A stretch of 64,000 nt of DNA from Symbiodinium natans (GCA_905221605.1 CAJNDS010000241.1:1-64000), one strand, 5' to 3'; counted from the stretch's first letter, positions 33,301-45,616 are shown. Numbers and translations: made by a program. Notes: generated from the letters alone by a model not told the origin.

Positions 33301-34680
33301 ACACGACTAAGCACTGCCGGAGTGTGGCTGTTACCTACTCCCAGCTGATTCTCTCCAGGCAAACACTGGAGATGCGACAGAAGAGAGAGCAGCAGAAGAA
33401 GGAGCCCCTGATTTTTCTACTGCTGTGCTGCTATGCCTTTGAGGGACCAAAGGAGGGACTCTTGGGACCGGAGGGTTACCTGTACGACATAGGCTTGAAA
33501 AAGGTCCATTTCAGGTCAGATTTTGGGTGCCAGTAGGGTTAAGGGTCCCTTCTGGAATCCCTCACAATACTGTCAGTGCGCAGGATCTCCAGGGCTTGAA
33601 GAACTGGAACTCCAAGAGGGTTTCTCGCATGAGGCGCTTCCACGCTTTGTTTCTGTTCGTTGCCGGTGCTCCACCCATTCAATGTCTTCAACGCGTGCTG
33701 ATCAGTGCTGAACAGTGAAGGTCCGTAACTGATGTCTCTGCCTCAACTTCCACGACAAAGATTCCGCTCCAAGATCTTCCGCTAGATCAGCAGGCACGCA
33801 CGTAGGTATCTGATTTTCAAAAGCTTGTCAAGGCTTGCAGTTATTTTGCATCCCTGCAACACGTTGCCAACGGGATTCTTCCTCAGGTGGAACAGGAAGG
33901 GAAAGTCTTTGGCAGCCCTGAGGCGGCAGAATTACTCTGAGAAGCTGTGTGCAGTCGCAAGAACCGCTCCGAAGGCTCTCAAAGATGAAGTGCGCAAAGC
34001 CTTGCAGAAGGAGGACTTCAGCGCCACACTCGGAAAGTCTACGCAGCTGATGGAACCGGGATGCTCGTGTGACACACCAGTAACACACCGACTCGACACG
34101 GGCACCTTGTGCTGGCATCTCAGCCTCTGCCCAAGCTCCCAAGGCCCAAACGCTCACATCTCCAAGTCAAGCTTCCTGAGGGGGTCCTGAGACGGGCCTC
34201 GACGAAAGGAGCTGCGCATAGGACCAGGGCAAAGACAAGCCTAGTCTCTTGCGTAGTCGACTCGGCGCACAAAGACACACCCCTTGGAACGGACTCCGAC
34301 GAAAATGGTGATGCGACAAGCAGCTCCAGGAAGATTGGCGTCACCGACCTCCCTGACGTCGCCTTTAAGCATCCTTAAATCACAATTTCGTGTACCGAAG
34401 CGTAAGCAAGGCGGCTATGAAGCGACGGCATGGGCTCGTGTTGAACATGTGCAGGCTGTCAATTGAGGCAGTCTTGCCTGCTTTTTTGGTTATGGATGTA
34501 AACTACCAGTTTCGTGTTGGCCTCTCGAACAGTGTGCTGAGTTAACGCTCTTCCAAGGTGTTGCACGGCACTACAAGACTGCGGGTTGTGCTCAGAAGAT
34601 TGCCAGGAGTCAGGTTTTTGAGGTCGGCCGGAATCCTCAGTTTCCAGCCTTATTGCATTCCCGTCATGCATCCTGTGCAG
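30395..34680. other. Region with candidate exons, probably 5' part of the channel gene
   Basis: No complete gene could be built here. The best candidate exon is 31203-31438, flanked by CGCAG and a GT donor, encoding a Ser/Thr/Gln-rich soluble stretch (LLLKQELKQHHPG, LSAVPAALKHV). Others lie near 31690-31920, 32890-33250 and 33880-34190. They are soluble and charged, which would suit the cytoplasmic N-terminus of the channel whose S1 starts at 34681, but this is inference. Two short tandem repeats (31088-31115 and a G-rich, TTTAGGG-like stretch at 32490-32605) lie between them. Confidence 0.35.
31088..31115. repeat. 10 bp tandem repeat, about three copies
   Basis: GTGTTTCGAG is repeated head to tail almost three times in probable intron sequence. 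Confidence 0.85.
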
Positions 34681-37600
34681 ATCTCCACTTTGATCCTTAT
34701 AGGGGTGAACTGCATCTGGACGCCTAACTGCATTTTGTTTGTGCCTCTTGCGGTGTCTGCCTTGTGCTATGTAGCGATTGTAGGGATTGTAGCGATTGTA
34801 GGCCGCTGAGGGAGGGGCGTATCGACGCAGCAAGGATGTCGGTTGACGCGGATCTCAACACTGCGGCGCTACTGCCACAAGCGGAGCCCATTTTCCAGGC
34901 CTGGTTAAGGGTCTTGAATTTCTTGAAAACATCACAAGTCTGACATCTCTGTAGGTTGCTGAGAATCTCTTCTGCGTCATGTTCTCGCCGGAAGCCGAGT
35001 GGTCGTCATCGAGCCATATCGAACCTCCCTGTGTAGATGTAGTGCTGAGTCACAACAAGGTTGGAGCTGCTCATCCGCTTCCTGGCCCTGAAGCACAAGA
35101 GGACTTCAGTTCGATTGCGTCGATTGCATGCTGCCCATAAGATTTCTGACATCTGCAGGAAATGCTTAAGAGATTTGTGGTTTGTCTTCGACGCATTTCT
35201 CGTTGCACCTTGGATTGACACAGGTGCTGCTGTAAGGGCTTGGCAAGCTGCCCCTTGTGCAACATGTAGTCTTGCAGGCACTGATGATCGTTGAGACGTG
35301 GGGTGTTTACGCGATCTTGATTGCAGTTAAGAGCAAAACTGTCACATGTCACACAGATCCTGGACGACATCACAGCTGATCCCAGGTTGTGTTTGCTATC
35401 AATGGCACCAGTGTGGGCATTTTCCAGAACGCAACCATTCTTCGAATCCTCAGAATCCTCAGGCTCGTTTGGGCGTTTTGCACGCCATTCTCGCTCCCGT
35501 GTTCTCTCATTGTTTCTCTGCGATTTTTCGGTGCTGCGATGTTTGTGTCTTTCTGGGTCGAGGCTCGGGTATGGCACAAACAAACAAAAACTTTTGGGGA
35601 AGTCTGCTGCAGTGATCGGGGGTTGTGTGCTGGGGCTATGATGGCGATGTGATGCCTTCGAACACCGGTCGCAGGGACATCAGCGAGGAATGATAAAATG
35701 ACTCACTCAACGGGGACATGTTTCCACAGCCGCCATGGTGCGACACTTGCGACAGCTTGCACTATGCCATGTGTGTCTCGTGCCACGCCTCGTCGCGTGC
35801 GTGTCTCGAGTCCTGTTGAAATCGTGGAAGGATGGAGATGGTGATACGGGCAGTGTGAGAGAGGTTGTCTGTTCTTTCCGTCTTTCTCTGTTTCCTTCGT
35901 TCTTTGCGTGTCTCTCCCTGTCTCTATCTCTTTCTCTCTCTCGCACTCTCTATTTCTCTTTCTCTCCCTTGTGTTGGCACTTGGCGAGTGGGTTTTCTTG
36001 CAGCATCTGAAAGTGCCGATAGGCTGTTGCTGCATCGACTTTCCCGTCTGCAGCAGGTTGTTGCGAACAGCCCGTATGGCGAAGCTTCTGCGTACGATGC
36101 CTGAATTAATGCTGCTTATCAAAGGCCGTGGGCTGGGCATTTTGAGCCGAATCGCAGCTTACTCGTGCTTTGCAGATATGCAGGCATTGCCGTGGCAACC
36201 AGATCGGTCTTTTTTACTCTGGCTCTGCTGGCAATCATCATTTATGTGCCGCAGTTGCACCATTGTTGAATCGTTGAATGTGCTCCAGACTGGTAGCCGC
36301 GCAGCCGTTTTCGAAGGTGTTCGCCATCATCTTTATGCAGCTGGGAAGAGACATCACGCTCCCCAAGCCATACTTTGACAGGCACCGTGCGGCACTGTTT
36401 GTGGTTCCAGGGAAGAGTTGCTCCGCATGTTGCTCTCCACGCACTCGAAAAGCGGCCCCTTTCGTGTCTTACGTGTCAGGTTTGAAAACTCCATGCGCAC
36501 TTTGCTGCTCGAGGCAGACTGGGACTGGAGCACTGTGTACGTTTTTTTGTCCAACATGGTGCAGCGTTGGAGCCTCCCCCTCAACCCGCCTTTCAAGAAG
36601 CCCTGTCGTAGGCTGCAGGCTAGTCCAAATTGCCTCTTCCTTGCCTGTGCAAAGCACGTCCTGCGTGCAAAGCTGGTGCAAACTCACAGAATGGCAGAAT
36701 TCTTGGAAGGCAGTCCTGCCAGATCTCAAGGAATTCATGGGTAACTCGGAGCAACAGGAAGGTTGCCTCGGTGCCATTTCGCGCAGAGAATCACAGAACC
36801 CTGCTGAGATGACATCTTCGAGGGAGGATTGATCTTCGCATGGGCCTGAGAATGATGCAGAATCACGCAAGCCCGGTCTGCATCAATGCTTGTTGTGCCC
36901 GGCCCAGGCTTCGGTAATGATGATCTTCATCCTGCTTGGCTCGGCAACTCGCCAAGATTCTCAAAGATCTTGCAGTCTTGACGAGGCATGCCACTGCATT
37001 GGAAGCCGAATAAGTCCAAGGTTATCTTATGTCGTGATATGTCGTGCTTCTCATTGCAATGCTTTAGACTTTGCACTTTAGAACAGTGACTGAATCATCG
37101 ATGCTGGGGCTTTCCGCAACCAGCTGTTCACTCTGCTAACCTCCACTACATTATAAGCTTTCCTGTCCATACGAAGTGTAGGGGAATGCACAGAGACCGC
37201 AGAGGAATGCTGGAGGATTTCCGGGGAAATGCTGGGGAATGCGGAGGAATGTTGGAGGGATTTCCGAGGAACGTAGACATGCAAGAGGGGGATGCAACAT
37301 ATTCAACATATGAGGCGAGGTAGCGAAAGCAGGGCAGCACGCATGGCGACATGTCGCATCAGAGACAGAGACCATCAATCAGTAAAAGGCAAAGCTGAAG
37401 TGGTCCAAGTGTTGTGCAAGTCGCACAAGTCCAAGGTTTGTGACGCATGAGGCTTCGTGACGAAGGAATGTCAGGCACGAGGCAACGGTGAAATCGGAGA
37501 AGGAGAAGAAGGGCCTCCCTCCCTCAGTGATACGGGGCTTCCAGCATTTCTACATTTCTGACATTTTTCTTGCTGTCCCTCGGAACTCCTGCGTTACCGG

Positions 37601-40284
37601 CCAGCCGTGGCACATGCCGACTCAAGAAGTCGGACCTCGACACGGCATAGGCCTGCCAAGCACAAGGAGTGCGTTGCCTGCCTTCGGTCGCGGAAGCCAA
37701 GGAGCACAAAAGGATGGGGAAGTTCCCATGCCAGGTCAGCTGATAGCCGCATGGGTCCCATCGTAGGAGGGCGCCCTCCAAAGTCGATTGCCTCTGTCAT
37801 GCCTGACAATGCAAGACCAGGCTCCAATACTAGAAAAATCAATGCCGCACCAGGCCGCAGAACTGTCAAAAGTTTGGCTTTGCCTCCTGAATCGGAAGTC
37901 GGAAGAAGCATGATTCTTTTGGAAGGGAGGAGGACCCTTGAGGGCCATACAAATAGCATGAAACTCTACGGCGGCCTGCGACCCTCTCCTTGCCAGCACT
38001 TCCTGCAAGGCATTGTTCCTTCCTTGCAGGCCTCCAGAAGATAAAGAGCCCTGCAAGCCAGAAGACCATGAGGCCAGGAAGCCAAAGGACAAGAGGAAAG
38101 AAGGTCCTGGCAAGGTACGTAAAGGATGCAGCCGGCGTGCTGGCCCCCTGGCATTGGAAATACGTCTTGATCCAGAATACGTTGTCGAGTGCGACCACAG
38201 CCAAGACAGGTCGCCCAGCTTGGCCGCCCACCTCTGAAGGTCCCTGCGCTCGAGGGTTTCTCGAGCGTGAGCGGCCACTTGCAGCTCCCTCCGGAGTTGT
38301 TGCACTTTTCCCACCTGTTTTTTGAAACGCATTTTGGCACTTGTCATTATGCCGATCTTGCACGCTGCGAAAAGCAGAGCTTACAGTACCCCACAACCCA
38401 AAGCAAACTACAACACAAGACATACCGATAGAAGTATCTTAAGCAGGACCCGTTGAATCTCTTTGACTCTTCTGCCTGTGCGCAGTGACCGGACCTGCAC
38501 CCTGTGCCAGGCAGGTTTTAAGGTGTTCATGCTTGCACCTGGGATTTCTTGGGATTGGAAGTTTAGAGAAGTGGGGGCCTTTTTCTTCTCGAGATGTGGT
38601 CGGGCGCTGGCACCACTACGCACAAACAAACATCGCAAAACTGCATGCCAACAATCCCTGCAGTAGGTGCATTTGCACGCTCGCCGCCCTTCTTTTTTCC
38701 TTGCCACGACTCTGCCACGACTCTGCCACGACTCTGCCAAGGGTTTTGCACAGTCGCATGGCATGTCCAGAAATCAGCATAGTTTCTGTTCCATGCCAAG
38801 CACAGCTTTTCGACTTAGGTGACCATGATGAACATGCTTGTCGGAGTTTTGGTGGAAGTCATCAAAACCGTCTCCGAGATTGAGAGAGAGCAGCCTCTTG
38901 TCGCTCAAGTGGGCTCACTGCGCTGCAGTGCTGTGGACACTGTTTTCGGTTCGACTCGCACTGATCTCTTGAAAGCTTGATCTGGTTGATCTGACCACCT
39001 GAGCATCTCTGAGGCTCGAGGTCAGTTTTGTCAAGAAGATCTTCTCCGCCAGTTGACAGCAGCAAGGCCCTGACCATTTGGTCTGTTGTCTTGCTTGGTG
39101 CTGCCCAGGACATGATTACCAAGATGAACTTAGATGCGGATGGCGACAATCGAATCTCGAAAGATGCTACCTGTCCAAAGTTATCCTTCCAGTCTATTGC
39201 ATGGTTTCTTTCTTCCAAGTGGTCGGAGAACAATTCTTGAGGTTTGTTAAATAGGGTTTCCAGTGCCCTGATTGTGTGTGATCCACAGCGCAGTGTCAAA
39301 AAGGCAGGACCAAGCAAGGAAAAGCCAGTATTGTTGAGTTAAGTCCCGAGCCTTGTTTGGAGTTGCAAAGACTGCTTGCGCTGTTGTGCATCCCGGAAGT
39401 GTCGTAGTGACAGACCTGCGTGGCATGCTGAGGAGTTCGATACCCTCCTATCAAAACCAGAGGCTGCTAAGGCCCTGCTGAATATTGGCCCAGGGCTTAG
39501 TGCACCAGATGTCGAGCTTCCAGGATCTGTTCAAGTCTGGTCTGAGCATAGACGGTGGCAGCGCTCATTCCGCTCATTCGGAGTCAGGTGTCGATGTCGT
39601 CGGCCTTGTGGATTATCGAGAGCCTTGGAAGCAAAAAGGCAATAAAAAAAGGGCACGCGGGGAAGGACGGGTTCGGAGTAACATGAACGCAACCTTGCGT
39701 CTGACAGAATGAAAGTCTTGACGTGGTATTTTGCAAGTTCAGAGGGTTGCTAGCGGGAGGGTCGAGGGCCCCAGGAGGACCGCAGGGCATTCTAAGAGGT
39801 TCGTGGTCCCAAGGAGGTGTGCAAGGGGCTAAACATCTTTAAACTTTAACCTGCCTACACATCCCATACAAGGCCTGACGAAGTCTTTGCAAGGCGAACT
39901 CCCCCAAAAAACCAAAAAAGGGAGGTAAGCAGACATTGCTCCCCGGACGCCAGAGGCCTGGGGTATCGTTTCAACCGCATGCTTTCGCGTTTTCTCATTT
40001 GCTGAACTCGAGGATGTCTTGTTCGGCAAAGAGGGCGACATGTGACTTGGAAGAACATACAGCCATGGTCGACCAAGTCGAAATCATACAGTGCTCTTTT
40101 GAACCCTGAGATACCGAGGGAGCTCTCCTTCGCTGAGTTCATGGAAGCTATCCTAGAGTTACGAGGTCCTCCCATGATTTCTCCATTTCACATGTCGCAC
40201 TGGCATCACTGGCTTGCGACCACTGGAGGTACCAACAGCGCCAAGGTGAAGGACATCGTCGACCTGCGAAAGTTTGTTGCACAG
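34681..40284 (+). CDS. Voltage-gated cation channel, single 6-TM domain with EF hand (5' and 3' ends not set)
   Basis: Phase-compatible exons give one pore-forming domain. S1: 34681-34721 (LILIGVNCIW). S1-S2 loop: 34835-34898 (VDADLNTAALL). S2: 34955-34986 and 35060-35101 (ENLFCVMFS, LELLIRFLALKHK). S3: 35160-35202 (DLWFVFDAFL). S3-S4: 35386-35462. S4 continues at 36057-36124 with Arg/Lys at every third position (ILRILRILRLLRTARMAK). S5: 36184-36245 and from 36317 (TLALLAIIIY, VFAIIFMQLG). Pore helix: 36480-36513 and 36710-36740 (MRTLLLE, AVLPDLKEFM). S6: 36908-36943 and 38819 on (VMMIFILLGS, MMNMLVGVLVEVI). EF hand: 39109-39165 plus 39433-39487, then GVDVVGLVDY at 39598 and LRGTNSAKVKDIVDLRKFV to 40284. 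Such single-domain channels carry Na+ or Ca2+ across membranes. The join from 36740 to 36908 is not in phase, so one exon is missing there. Confidence 0.85.
34771..34802. repeat. 10 bp tandem repeat, three copies
   Basis: GTAGCGATTG with one variant copy (GTAGGGATTG), inside the intron between the S1 exon and the S1-S2 loop exon. Confidence 0.85.
35102..35159 (+). other. Non-canonical GA-AG intron
   Basis: The exons AAGCACAAGAG and GAAATGCTTAAG must join in phase to give HKRKCLRDLW across the S2-S3 loop. The 58 bp between them begins GACTTC and ends CTGCAG. Because AGGA stands at both ends, the cut could be shifted, but no shift produces a GT start. GA-AG introns are reported from dinoflagellates. 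Confidence 0.65.
37201..37271. repeat. Degenerate 20 bp repeat, three copies
   Basis: Variants of GGAATGCTGGAGGATTTCCG follow one another inside the long intron that splits the S6 helix (36944-38818). Confidence 0.7.
38030..38114 (+). CDS. Candidate extra exon inside the S6 intron
   Basis: Flanked by CTTGCAG and the strong donor AAG|GTACGTAAAG, this 85 bp stretch encodes a highly charged peptide (DKEPCKPEDHEARKPKD). The S6 exons at 36908 and 38819 join in phase without it, and a charged peptide inside a membrane helix is not plausible. It may be a cryptic or alternative exon, or belong to another transcript. Confidence 0.3.
38703..38739. repeat. 11 bp tandem repeat, three copies
   Basis: CACGACTCTGC is repeated three times in a row about 80 bp before the acceptor of the second S6 exon. 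Confidence 0.9.
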
Positions 40285-41305
40285 GCATGGGGAGCATCCC
40301 GCAGAGCAGCGCGATTTCTCACTGAGTTGCTCACTGCTGTGGAAGGAGACTGGGGCCATCTACGAGCTGGTCGCGGTAGCGACTCACCAGCGGAGTCCTG
40401 AGCGTTGCGAGGCATGTTCGTATGTTCGCACGAGATGCTGGAGGGTGTTGCTCAGGGCAGACAGCAGCACTCGGTCGTCTTCGCGAGCTTCTTCAGTAGC
40501 AGTCGAGGCGAAAATTCAGGATGAATGCTGATGTCCCCTGCGTCTGCAGTCTCAGAACTACTAGCCACGGAATGCACAGAACCCCCGGCACATTTTCAAA
40601 CCATGCGCAGCCTGTGAAGTGTGTGCAGACAATATGAGACCGCAGCAGTTTGCAGCCGTCGGTCCCAAGTTTTTTTGTGGAGCCCACGTCTCGGGCTTGT
40701 AGCGATCACAGTGGAATTGTGGCTTAATATTATTTCATTTTTAGAGGCTGGCCGAAAGCTGCCTACGCCAATCAGTCAGAGGGCTGCGGCTGGCAAGGTC
40801 AGCCTGCCTTCCGTGGAGGTTTTGAGATGCGCAAAATACTTTTTTTTGGCAGGCGGAGGTGCAAAGCACCCACTCCTTGCCCCCTTGCATGACCATTGCG
40901 GATATTGCGTGTGCAAGACGTCTCCTCGTTCCCTAAAGGGGATGCAAACAGGGACGATCTTGGACGGCCTGGACTTGGACCATGCACTGATAGAAAGCGC
41001 TTGGTATCTCACGATGTCTTTTACTTCGTGTAATGCATGTCGAGCTTCGGTGCCGCTTGAAGCAGGACTCCTTTTTCTTTGGGATTGGCTTAGGCTTGTC
41101 ATGTGCAGCACGACTGGCTCAGCTTTCTTGATGTGTACAACCTTGTCTCTGCGGGGGCAGCATGTACTGATGAGGACGCGCTGCAGCCATACTCACGATC
41201 GTAATTTTTCACATGTGCGCGCCAAGATTGACAACGTGCTGATTGAAGGGCACGGCAAGATCGACAACTTGTTGATTGTGCGTGTCGACTACATATTTTA
41301 GCGGC
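40285..41305. other. Channel 3' end and intergenic spacer
   Basis: The last mapped channel exon ends at a GC donor at 40285, so at least one more exon must follow, but it was not identified. A candidate trans-splice acceptor TATTTTAG ends at 41300, five bases before the ATG of the next gene. Confidence 0.4.
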
Positions 41306-43341
41306 ATGTCTGGTATGGACGCGGAGCCGCATTCAAAAAGACGCAAGCAGGCCCAGAGCTTTTCTGATTTTGGTGATTCAGATGAGGAGGATGATCCACA
41401 AGTTCAAGACACACTGCCCCGAGCATGCCTGTGTCCACAGCGCCTACGCGGGCTAAGAATGCAGCTTGTGCAAAGAGTGAACGATGATTATTTCGCCATG
41501 CTCAGAGACATGAACAGGAATGACTTTTATTGGTTAGCCATGGGCCAGTTGCCTGTGCGAGATTGCAGAGTCCTGGATCTTGGTGCCGGAACCGGAATTC
41601 TTTCATTAATGGCAGCCAAGCTGGGTGCCAGGTCTGTCCTGGCTGTGGAGGAATCAGCTGATATGGCATCAATTGTGAAGAAGAGTGCTGAGCACAACTG
41701 CTTTGAGAATATCATTGTGCATTCAGGTCACAGCACGTCATTGTCTTTGGCTGAGGATGACAGGGTTGATGTCATCGTCTCAGAAACTTTTGGCGTGCTT
41801 CTGCTGCAAGAGGGGTGTCTGACATCTTTCATCCATGCAAGAGACCATTTGGCGAAGCCTGGTGCAAAGATCCTTCCTGCTGGCGGCGCCCAGCATGCCA
41901 GATTGCTGAGTTCCAGCACCCTTCGGTCGACATCTTCAGCAGCTCCAGGTCGACCAGATGTGCAGCATGTTGACGCTCTGCGAGATTCAGGACGTCTTTG
42001 GCCATGGTCTGTTGTGCTCTGTCCTCGTGGCACCTCACGGGTAGGATGTGTGATCATTCGCTTCTTCCAGGACGAGTGCAGTTCTCGTTGCCTGGAGGAT
42101 TCAGTGTCTCTTGGAGATATTGGTGTCCATGCTTGTATGCTTTTGCTGCTACGGGTATAGTTAAAGGGAAGTAAAGAAGCATAGCTGCTGCATATCCTGC
42201 GATCTCATTCAGTATTTCACAATCCAAGTGTGCTTGAAGGTGAATTCATTGCCAGATGCTTGTTGGATGTCAGCCAGCATTCCCATCCTGGAGGCATGCT
42301 GTAGGGGACATTTCAGCTACGTCGAATGGATTCTGAACTGGTCCGATATGTGTTCAGGTTGACTTCGCCTTGTCGACTCTGAATGATGTGCCTTCATGTA
42401 GCTGTGAGCTTAGCTTCCGGCTTCGTTCATCGGGAGAGCAGCAGCACCCCAGCCCTCTCAACATGTCAAGCACGAACAAGCTGCTTCTCTCTCGTCCAGG
42501 GGACTTCCAAGTTCGTGTTCTTGAAGACGGAGTGGTGGATGCAGCGTCAGGCTTAGCGCACCTTGCTTCTCGTACTCTTGCGTGCACAAGAACCTTTGTC
42601 ATATTTGTTCGCCCAGATCGTCACGTCATGGGAAGCCTGGTCTGACAAGGACTATGAAAGCAGAGATTTTTGCAGCTTGGGTTGAAAGAGACTAGCCGAG
42701 AATCCTTCTACATTCTTTCACATCCTTATCCATGCTTGCACTCCGGATGTTTTTTTCAGACATGACTATGCAACCATCGAGAACACGAAGCAGCTTTGTT
42801 TGCACCTGTTTGCACACGCTTTGCGTTGACCCTGGATGTCCTGCCACGGCTTCGCAAGCTTCGCAGTAGCACTGCTAGACCTGGGGCGAAATTCCTGCAT
42901 GTTCGCCAGTCCATGGAACAATGGGTGCAAAACACGAGGAAATTGATGAAGAACGGAATGCGTTGGTTTGAGATGGCAGCAGACATAGCATATTCATCTG
43001 AACAGTTTGTGTGTGTGCGTGTGTCTCTGTGAATCTGTGCCTCTGTGCGCCTGTGCCTCCGTGCCTCTGTGCGTGCGTGCGCCCGTGCGTGCGTGTGTGC
43101 ATGCGTGGGTGGGTAGGTGGGTGAGTGTGTTTGTGTTTGTGTGTAGGACAAGACGATGATCCTCAGCACGGAGGCCGACAACACCAAGGTGCAAGTTAAT
43201 CAGAAGACGAGCCTTCGTACCATTTGGATGGAACAAGGTCTGTTCATGACTTCTTCTCGCTTGCAGGGCAAGCCCTGGGGCTTTGCTCGCGATGCACACT
43301 GGGGCCAAGGCTTTCAGGCATTCCGAACCGAAGCAGAGTGA
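41306..43341 (+). CDS. PRMT7-like protein arginine methyltransferase, gene A
   Basis: The enzyme family transfers methyl groups from SAM to arginine in proteins. From ATG 41306 (after an acceptor-like TTTTAG) the first exon gives a charged leader, then RVNDDYF, VLDLGAGTG (SAM motif I, residues 89-97), EES at the acidic SAM-ribose site, and the double-E loop SETFGVLLLQEG (E160, E169, spaced as in PRMT7). It loses frame after GGAQHARLL near 41925. Later exons: about 42361-42536 (GDFQVRVLEDGVVDA), 43147-43188 (MILSTEAD) and 43267-43341 (WGFARDAHWGQGFQAF, ending at TGA). The last two are joined by a clean GT-AG intron. The exon between 41930 and 42360 is unresolved and a further exon may follow. 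A second PRMT gene lies 4.7 kb downstream. Confidence 0.8.
43010..43146. repeat. TG/TGCC-rich microsatellite at an intron 3' end
   Basis: GTGTGTGCGTG, CCTCTGTGC and GGGTGGGTAGG variants run up to GTGTAG, which is the acceptor of the 43147 exon of PRMT gene A. There is no pyrimidine tract before the acceptor, the usual animal and plant signal. Confidence 0.85.
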
Positions 43342-44836
43342 ACCGAGAAGTGCGGGAGTGGTCAAATAGGTGACACAGACCTATTCAGTCATTTCTTGGT
43401 ACCTTGAGGCAATCGACCTCCTGCGACCTGATGGGACACCTGACTCGCGGAGATCGGTAAAACGAGGGGAGACGCTTCGCCTCGAAGCACGTGGCTTGGC
43501 CATGACTCGGCTGCTTTGCAGACTTCGAGAGAAGCCATTCCATAACGATCTGTCAGGGCCGAGTTTTGAAGAAGACTCGTACAGCAGGCTACAAAAATTC
43601 CTGGAGAGGATTTCTCGTCTAATGCGAACGAAGTGGGCCTGGAAGGCCTTAAAGGGCTGTGGAACCCAAGAGCCCACAAGTGTTCTCTGTCCGTGGCTGT
43701 CCCCCACGGCCAGGGTGCCCAGAGGAGAAACGAGGACGGCCCTGCGTGCGGACGCCGCAGTAGAGCTTTCGTCTCCTGCGGCACGCACCTGTCAAACAAT
43801 CTTTCCAACTGCTCCGCCAACAGCTGCATGGCTGTGGACATCAGATCGATGACCCGCAACCACAACCACACCGCAAGATCAGTGCAACCCTCTTGGTGTC
43901 TCGAGGATCGACGATCGCAGCTTGCAAATCATTTGTTTGCTTCTTGAAGGCGCATCTTTAAATGTGTCCTGGCTTCTGCATACACGATATCCTCGTGAGA
44001 GATGCTGATGTTCGACACATCAACCTGTCTTGTTGTGAACACAATGATGGGTCTCGAATGCTGGTATCCGTGCTCTGACATTGTCATAGCAAACCTGTCA
44101 CGTGAGGTGTACGTGTTGTAAGCCCAAGATTCCGAATGCAGTGTCCCGCCTCCCCTCACAGAAAGATAGGCTGAAGTTCGGATGCGTGGGGCACAGGAAT
44201 GATCAATGGTCGTGGTTCCAGGTGGCAACAAGTCGGAGACTACCTGTAGAATCTAACTGTAGAATATTCGGGGACTCCACCGACATCGCAGTCCTGCGTA
44301 AATTGGAGAGAGAAAACCGCCTGTCGCAGGCAGCTGTTCGGCTAACCATGTGAGGGACATGCGTCGTGAACATGTCGCGATGTCATTCGGAAACTGTGAT
44401 GCCTTTACCGGGTCGCTGGCTCAGGAAAATGGATTGACAATTAGTCGGCGTGGTAAACACACTCACAGAGGCTGAGGGTTGAAGACAGATGCGAAACAAC
44501 CAGCCCTGCGTGGCTCACAAGTCCCAGAAGCACACGCCGGACTGAAATTGTGGCCGGCCTGCAGGCCATTCAGGCCATTCGGGCCCCAAATACAAGGCCA
44601 TGTACACTGAAGTCCGCAAAGCACAGGAACACAGCGCCCAGTTGCACCAGGTGTGCATGTGCCTGAGAAAAATCATGTTGGAGTCGTTAGAGTAGGTCGC
44701 AGCCCGGGGACGTGATGCAGGTCGAGCTACAGCAGCGGAATGGAGCGCAATCGAGTCTGCCGCATGACGACGTCAGGGTGAAAAACCCGAAGCTTGTTGG
44801 GGACAAAGCCTTACACGAGATTGGGGCTTGGCGCAG
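43342..44836. other. Spacer or 3' exons of PRMT gene A
   Basis: A frame at about 43415-43500 reads VKRGETLRLEARGL, which could be a further PRMT exon (this family has a Gly-Glu turn there), but the join is not proven. The rest shows no recognised coding content. Confidence 0.3.
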
Positions 44837-45616
44837 ATGATCACAAAAGGAGCCTTTTGCATGGTGCACACGGAGCACAGCTCTAGCAAAGAGCGGCCCA
44901 GTCAAGGGCATCATGGAATTCAGCAGCCCGCAAGCCCGGGGCCCACTTCTCGTCAAGCCAACACCGTCCGACACCTGGCGAGAGATAGTGGCTGGTCTAT
45001 GCTGGTCTCCTCTACGCCCACGAAGAGAGGGCAATGGCGCGGATGTGCACATCCGGGGTCGAACACCATACTTTCATTCCAGACTAGAGTCAGACCCTGC
45101 ATGTTTCAAGAAGACTGCTTTACAAACCCAACCAGTCCACAAAGCATGTCAGTTACGACTGGCGGTTACTGCGACATGGTCATGTCCATGCGCGAAGCGA
45201 CCCCGACAACCTGGCCGTACCTGGTCGTGTATATGATTGTATATGCATCAAGTCATCTCATTCGAGAGCGAACAAGTTTCAGGCAGCAGTCTCCAGCCAT
45301 GGCTGCAGAAAACGAATTCAAGAGCTGTGTGAGAGAACGGAGAAGAAAGTTGTCGGTTCTCGAGTTCACTGACCCGATCCCGAAGCACAAAGCCTCGGTT
45401 CCGCTTGTTTGGCGGTTTCCCCACTACTGCCACTCTCACTTCTGTGACTTCCTGAAAGACGTGGGAACAAAGTGGCTGAATGTTGCACCAGCTGATTCCA
45501 CGGGCTTCGGCCGGCGCGCGTTGGAAAGGCACGCGAGATGCATGCTTGCATGCAGGTTTCTGCACGTCACGGTTTGTATTCTTGGTAGGAGCATACCACA
45601 GCCCTGCAAAATGTAG
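44837..45616 (+). CDS. Unrecognised ORF of 259 codons
   Basis: An uninterrupted frame from ATG 44837 to TAG 45616 is long for this region. It is Ser/Thr/Arg/His-rich, with a segment of moderate hydrophobicity (YLVVYMIVYASSHL). The C-terminal third has CVRERRRKLSVLEF and then many His and Cys. No domain was recognised and the neighbouring PRMT genes are intron-rich, so this may be a fortuitous frame or one large exon. Confidence 0.3.
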   Translation: MITKGAFCMVHTEHSSSKERPSQGHHGIQQPASPGPTSRQANTVRHLARDSGWSMLVSSTPTKRGQWRGCAHPGSNTILSFQTRVRPCMFQEDCFTNPTSPQSMSVTTGGYCDMVMSMREATPTTWPYLVVYMIVYASSHLIRERTSFRQQSPAMAAENEFKSCVRERRRKLSVLEFTDPIPKHKASVPLVWRFPHYCHSHFCDFLKDVGTKWLNVAPADSTGFGRRALERHARCMLACRFLHVTVCILGRSIPQPCKM

